NCBI GenBank assembly: GCA_001312325.1
Contig: BBDJ01000012.1
Coordinates: 1 to 64,000 of the forward strand
Origin: Lysinibacillus pakistanensis
GTDB taxonomy: Bacteria; Bacillota; Bacilli; Bacillales_A; Planococcaceae
Direction of reading: 5' to 3'
Length of the DNA: 64,000 nt
The notes under the pieces are model-generated. The model was not told where the DNA came from. It worked only from the letters and a program-made list of their open reading frames with translations, and did no database searches. Below, piece after piece: positions 60,968-64,000 of the stretch. Each line of letters starts with the position of its first letter. The first letter of the stretch is position 1. A program made the translations under genes and the position numbers.

Positions 60968-61406
60968 TCAGATACGTTCACCGATTAATTTTTCAAGAAA
61001 ATCTGCAAAAGGAGGGGCATATTCATATATAATTCCATTCATTAGGTCATAGCACATAATCTTAAATTCACCATCTGAATTTTTTGATGAGGTATCAAAA
61101 TAGTACAGAACATCAGAGCCTATGAGGATGCTGTTTACACCAATCCTCATCAGCCACATTGAGACGATGAATATAGAGAAGATCATTACCAGAATATCTC
61201 GAAACTCTGGTGAAGTTAACGTTAGCATATAGCTACCATCAAGAAATGCATTACCATAGTTTCTCAGCCACCAGCAATAGGAGGGCGGTAAGGTAAATCC
61301 AAGTTCCTCCTCTGCTTCTTTAATCCAATTCTTTTCAACCCCTCGTCCTGAAAACCATTTTATAGCTGTAGTTTGCTTCTAATTTTTCCATTAAACGATT
61401 ATACAT
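60968..61406 (-). CDS. SMI1/KNR4 (SUKH) family protein, frameshifted
   Basis: About 146 residues. The SUKH core wording is visible after repair: WIKEAEEELGFTLPPSYCWWLRNYGNAFLDGSY, later YYFDTSSKNSDGEFKIMCYD and YAPPFADFLEKLIGERI. Breaks near 61205 and 61360. The start at 61406 follows AAGGGGTGG. SUKH proteins are often immunity proteins of nuclease toxins; no toxin gene is adjacent. Confidence 0.72.
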
Positions 61407-61519
61407 GTAATTCCACCCCTTTAATTTTTATAAGCTCGACTGTTAAGTAATTTCATGAATGTACATTCCTTTCCCTACTTGCATAGGATAAATTTATAAT
61501 GTGAAAGGGGATTGAGGCA

Positions 61520-62066
61520 ATGTATCATCCTTATTATGGAAATTATCAAATGTATCATTATAATTACCAACCGCTTATTGGGCCTATCCCAATCAGATGG
61601 AACAAGGGGGCGAAGTGATTATTCCGATGATTGGAGAAATGTCCAGAAGGATTTTGGACAGAAACCCTTTGTTGTTGATATAGAAGAGGCTTCAAAGCAA
61701 AATAAAAATTATCGCACAGCATTGTGGACAGGGAAGCATTTACAAGTAACCGTTATGAGCATCAATGTTGGGGATGATATTGGCTTAGAGGTGCATCCTC
61801 ATGTGGATCAATTTATCTGTATTGAAGAAGGGCAAGGCATAGCTCAAATGGGTCCAACTAAGGATTATTTAAACTTTCAAAGAAATGTGAGTGAAGACTC
61901 TGCCATAATGGTTCCAGCGGGAACATGGCATAATATCATAAATATAGGAAATAAACCGTTAAAGCTTTTCACAATTTATGCTCCTCCAAATCATCCGTTT
62001 GGTACTGTACATGTAACAAAATCAGATGCAATGGGCTCAGAAGAAGGCTATAGACATGGTGGATAA
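61520..62066 (+). CDS. Cupin domain protein, frameshifted N-terminus
   Basis: About 182 residues. The N-terminus is a Tyr/His/Asn-rich segment (MYHPYYGNYQMYHYNYQP). The cupin motifs follow: GLEVHPHVDQFICIEEGQG (HxH and E) and PAGTWHNIINIG (second His). It ends YRHGG. The frame breaks near 61575-61585. The Tyr/Asn-rich start resembles spore-coat or YrkC-like proteins. Metal-dependent role unknown. Confidence 0.8.
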
Positions 62067-62077
62067 TAGGTAAGTGT

Positions 62078-62118
62078 CAGCATGTTTTGATAAATCTCCA
62101 TCAAAACATGCTTTTTAT
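62078..62118 (+). terminator. Terminator of the cupin gene
   Basis: Arms AGCATGTTTTGA / TCAAAACATGCT with T5. Confidence 0.88.
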
Positions 62119-62225
62119 TCAAGTATTAATCCGATTTTTTTTGTGTGGAAAATAATAAATTCCTCGCTAAAAATAGTTGGAAAAGGTTGTTGAGGAATGT
62201 ATACAAAAAAAAGAATTATTAATAG

Positions 62226-62348
62226 CTATAAAAAATCATTTTTACCTGATACTTGATAAACTTTCATACTACCATGAAAATTATAGTCCGGAGTTTCATA
62301 GTGAGGTGCGTATGGTTGATTAATTCTAACACCATTTACAGTTCCCCT
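62226..62348 (-). pseudogene. C-terminal remnant of an unidentified gene
   Basis: The minus strand reads RGTVNGVRINQPYAPHYETP then DYNFHGSMKVYQVSGKNDFL and stop. The wording looks like real protein, but no start exists: the IS200 fragment begins at about 62348. Family not recognised. Confidence 0.5.
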
Positions 62349-62668
62349 GTCCTGATCATATTCATATGTTGGTAAGTATTCCACCAAAATTAAGTGTTTC
62401 ATCGTTTGTAGGTTATTTGAAAGGGAAAAGTAGTTTAATGATATTTGATCAACATGCGAATCTGAAATACAAATATGGAAACAGGAAGTTTTGGTGTCGC
62501 AGATATTATGTAGATACAGTAGGGCGAAACAGAAAAATCATTCAGGAATATATAAAAAATCAATTACAAGAGGATATTCTTGAGGATCAAATGACCATGA
62601 AAGAATTCATTGATCCTTTTACAGGAGAAGAAATAAAAGCAAAAAGTCCCATTCCAATTTTTAAATAG
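62349..62668 (+). mobile_element. IS200/IS605-family TnpA, 5'-truncated
   Basis: About 105 residues: CPDHIHMLVSIPPKLSVSSF with the HUH histidines in DHIHM, then GKSSLMIFDQHANLKYKYGN, RKFWCRRYYVDTVGRNRKII, QEYIKNQLQED with the catalytic tyrosine. The first about 50 residues are missing. The element is dead unless helped in trans by a full-length TnpA. Confidence 0.87.
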
Positions 62669-62689
62669 TACATATGATTAATTTGTTTT

Positions 62690-62945
62690 TATCAAGTCTA
62701 AATAGACTTGCCAACTTTTATTATTCATCGTTTAATTCCCTCGTTTTAATATTCGAGTAAAACGACAATAGATTTTGGAGGATATTTTGAAAAAAAACTC
62801 TGGGAAACTGTAAAGGTCGTAGGAAAATTCCTGCCAAGTGAAGACGAAGTTTTTGGGAGTGTGCGTACACTCTCGTAGTTTGTCTTTATACTCCAAACCG
62901 AAAAAAAAAGAGCAGCGATTGCGACCCTTTTTTTTAGCAAAATAT
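62690..62945 (+). other. Short frame and hairpin after the IS200 fragment
   Basis: A TTG frame behind GGAGG (about 62776-62880) reads LWETVKVVGKFLPSEDEVFG then SVRTLS after one A-run repair; origin unknown. A hairpin-like AAAAAAGAGCAGCGATTGCGACCCTTTTTT near 62907-62937 may stop transcription. The reverse frame here is not a gene. Confidence 0.35.
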
Positions 62946-62977
62946 TGTGGAATGTACTTTAAAACCTATTAAATAAA

Positions 62978-63484
62978 TTAAATACCATAGAAGTAGTCAT
63001 CTAATCCTTGTGCTGCTATAGGTCCAGCGACAAGATACATAGCAGCTTGATATACATACTTATAACTTTTGTAATGTGCAGGAGTAATGCCATATTTAAC
63101 CTCTAATTGCTGACCTACATATTTTCCGAGCCCGTATGTAGTTGCAACGATAGCGCCGCCTGCAGCAACCAAACCAGTTATTATCGCTGTGAGATCCTTT
63201 AGAGGACCCGAGCTTGCACGATATACACCATCATTATCTTTCAAAAGTTTATTAAACTCCTGCTCAAACTGAATCTCTTGTTCTTTAGTTAGATTGTTTT
63301 CATTTGCGAATTGTGAGGAAATCTCATTTACCAATAAGGAGAGCTCGCTGCTATTTAAACTTGATGACTCCTCGATAACTTTTGTTGGAAGTTCGCTTGC
63401 GTTAGCAGAACTAAAAGGTACTGTCGATAAGAACAACGTTGCTGACATTAGAACTACAATTTTATTCTTTATGTTTTTCTTCAT
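62978..63484 (-). CDS. Secreted hydrophobic hypothetical protein
   Basis: 168 residues from the ATG at 63484 (AAAGGAT eight bases away). A signal peptide (KNKIVVLMSATLFLSTVPFSSANA) precedes an acidic, helical pro-region (LNSSELSLLVNEISSQFANE, QEIQFEQEFNKLLKDNDGVYRA). A glycine/alanine-rich, membrane-active-looking end follows: LTAIITGLVAAGGAIVATTYGLGKYVGQQLEVKYGITPAHYKSYKYVYQAAMYLVAGPIAAQ. The layout recalls large bacteriocins or pore-formers, but no family is certain. Confidence 0.7.
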   Translation of the reverse strand: MKKNIKNKIVVLMSATLFLSTVPFSSANASELPTKVIEESSSLNSSELSLLVNEISSQFANENNLTKEQEIQFEQEFNKLLKDNDGVYRASSGPLKDLTAIITGLVAAGGAIVATTYGLGKYVGQQLEVKYGITPAHYKSYKYVYQAAMYLVAGPIAAQGLDDYFYGI

Positions 63485-63658
63485 GGTAACCACATCCTTT
63501 AGTTAGATTTTTTAACCAAAAAAAACAGGAAGCAAATCTTGTAATTTGATTTTTAAGTTTATCTCCTCCAATTAAAGTTTACATTTAATAGTATATATGG
63601 AATTATAAGTAAAATCTAATTAAATGGTCCGATTGCTTTGTAAAACTCTTCTTGTTAT

Positions 63659-63814
63659 TTATTTGGAATCTGAAATCTGCTTCTTTATCTTTTCTATTTC
63701 TTCTTTTAGTTTTTTGTTTTCGACTTTTAATTCCCTTACTTGAGGTATAGTGAATAATAAACTTGCTAGTGTTAAATATGCGACAATTGTAGTTGTAGTT
63801 AGTGTCATGAACAT
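63659..63814 (-). CDS. Small membrane protein with coiled coil
   Basis: 51 residues: helix LTTTTIVAYLTLASLLFTI, then a heptad-like coil VRELKVENKKLKEEIEKIKKQI. AAGGGGGG lies 11 bases before the ATG. It resembles small phage or plasmid-encoded membrane proteins. It lies upstream of the secreted protein on the same strand (174 bases); a link is possible. Confidence 0.55.
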   Translation of the reverse strand: MFMTLTTTTIVAYLTLASLLFTIPQVRELKVENKKLKEEIEKIKKQISDSK

Positions 63815-63856
63815 GAAGGAGAATCCCCCCTTTTTTTTTTAAAACAAAATAGAGCC

Positions 63857-63952
63857 GATTTGTTGATTATCATAAACTAAACCCTATTATTACCATTATT
63901 GTATCATCTATTCCAAGAGCATACAAAGGATATGAGGTTGTTCAACAAATCA
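63857..63952. repeat. Inverted repeat pair
   Basis: GATTTGTTGA at 63857-63866 and TCAACAAATC at 63942-63951, 75 bases apart. Purpose unknown; could be an element border. Confidence 0.35.
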
Positions 63953-64000
63953 GCGTTCCAACCCCTTATCACGTTCTTTACTCACTTCACGCTTATGAGC
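63950..64000 (-). CDS. Possible 3' end of a gene entering from the right
   Basis: The minus strand reads AHKREVSKERDKGLER and stop, with an open upstream edge. Too short to identify. Confidence 0.3.
   Translation of the reverse strand, partial: AHKREVSKERDKGLER

Noticed and set aside
62746..62940. Open frame of 64 codons on the minus strand
   Set aside because: Runs through a homopolymer-rich hairpin; no ribosome site, low-complexity N-terminus.

Overview
The window looks like chromosomal DNA of a low-GC, spore-forming member of the Bacillaceae, most probably Lysinibacillus or a close relative. Three things point there: the gene order arginase, sigW, rsiW, cdaA, cdaR, glmM, glmS; the spore protein Tlp; and the T-box serS and tRNA sequences. 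The species call is inference from remembered family sequences. There is no prophage, conjugative module or CRISPR array. Mobile DNA is limited to insertion-sequence remnants and small structured repeats.

Layout. 1-2800: an acyl-CoA synthetase and six tRNA genes (Asn, Glu, Val, Tyr, Gln, Lys). 2900-12200: a core block with arginase, the SigW envelope-stress sigma factor and its anti-sigma, the c-di-AMP cyclase CdaA with its regulator CdaR, GlmM, a YfkM-like protein, and GlmS behind a self-cleaving glmS ribozyme. This block ties c-di-AMP signalling to UDP-GlcNAc supply. 12300-20400: an accessory stretch with GNAT, immunity-like proteins, an acyltransferase, a TetR regulator, a SigY operon, a CPBP protease, a cysteine-rich KTR protein and a DUF5071 gene, with two families of short structured repeats. 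20800-22480: serS with its T-box leader. 22500-26400: orphan hypothetical genes and a VOC protein. 26700-33330: a Fur-controlled iron area with two siderophore-binding lipoproteins and an AraC regulator fused to a binding-protein domain, interrupted by a higher-GC peroxiredoxin/Crp pair. 34300-41740: a metallo-hydrolase, a TraB/GumN protein, ISL3 remnants, tlp and oleate hydratase. 41780-45360: a chemotaxis receptor and a sigma/DUF4179 pair, bracketed by a partial duplication of the oleate hydratase 3' end. 46100-55560: two ABC exporter loci, one with a tandemly duplicated permease, an ECF sigma/anti-sigma pair and a GrpB protein. 55700-58110: a MocR regulator directly followed by D-Ala-D-Ala ligase. 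58180-64000: YitT, SRPBCC, a class-A beta-lactamase-like hydrolase, SMI1/KNR4, a cupin, an IS200 tnpA remnant and a secreted hydrophobic protein.

Reading caution. About thirty genes are interrupted by single-base gains or losses, nearly all in runs of A or T, including genes expected to be essential (cdaA, glmS). I read these as sequence or assembly errors rather than real pseudogenes. I give full gene extents across the breaks and name the break points. Gene fragments lacking one end (FtsX-like, IS200, ISL3, alpha/beta hydrolase) are treated as genuine remnants.

The observations most worth following are a SigY-type promoter repeated before the CPBP protease gene, the repeat-bounded single-gene cassettes, the two partial duplications (oleate hydratase end, ABC ATPase end plus permease), and the MocR-Ddl operon.
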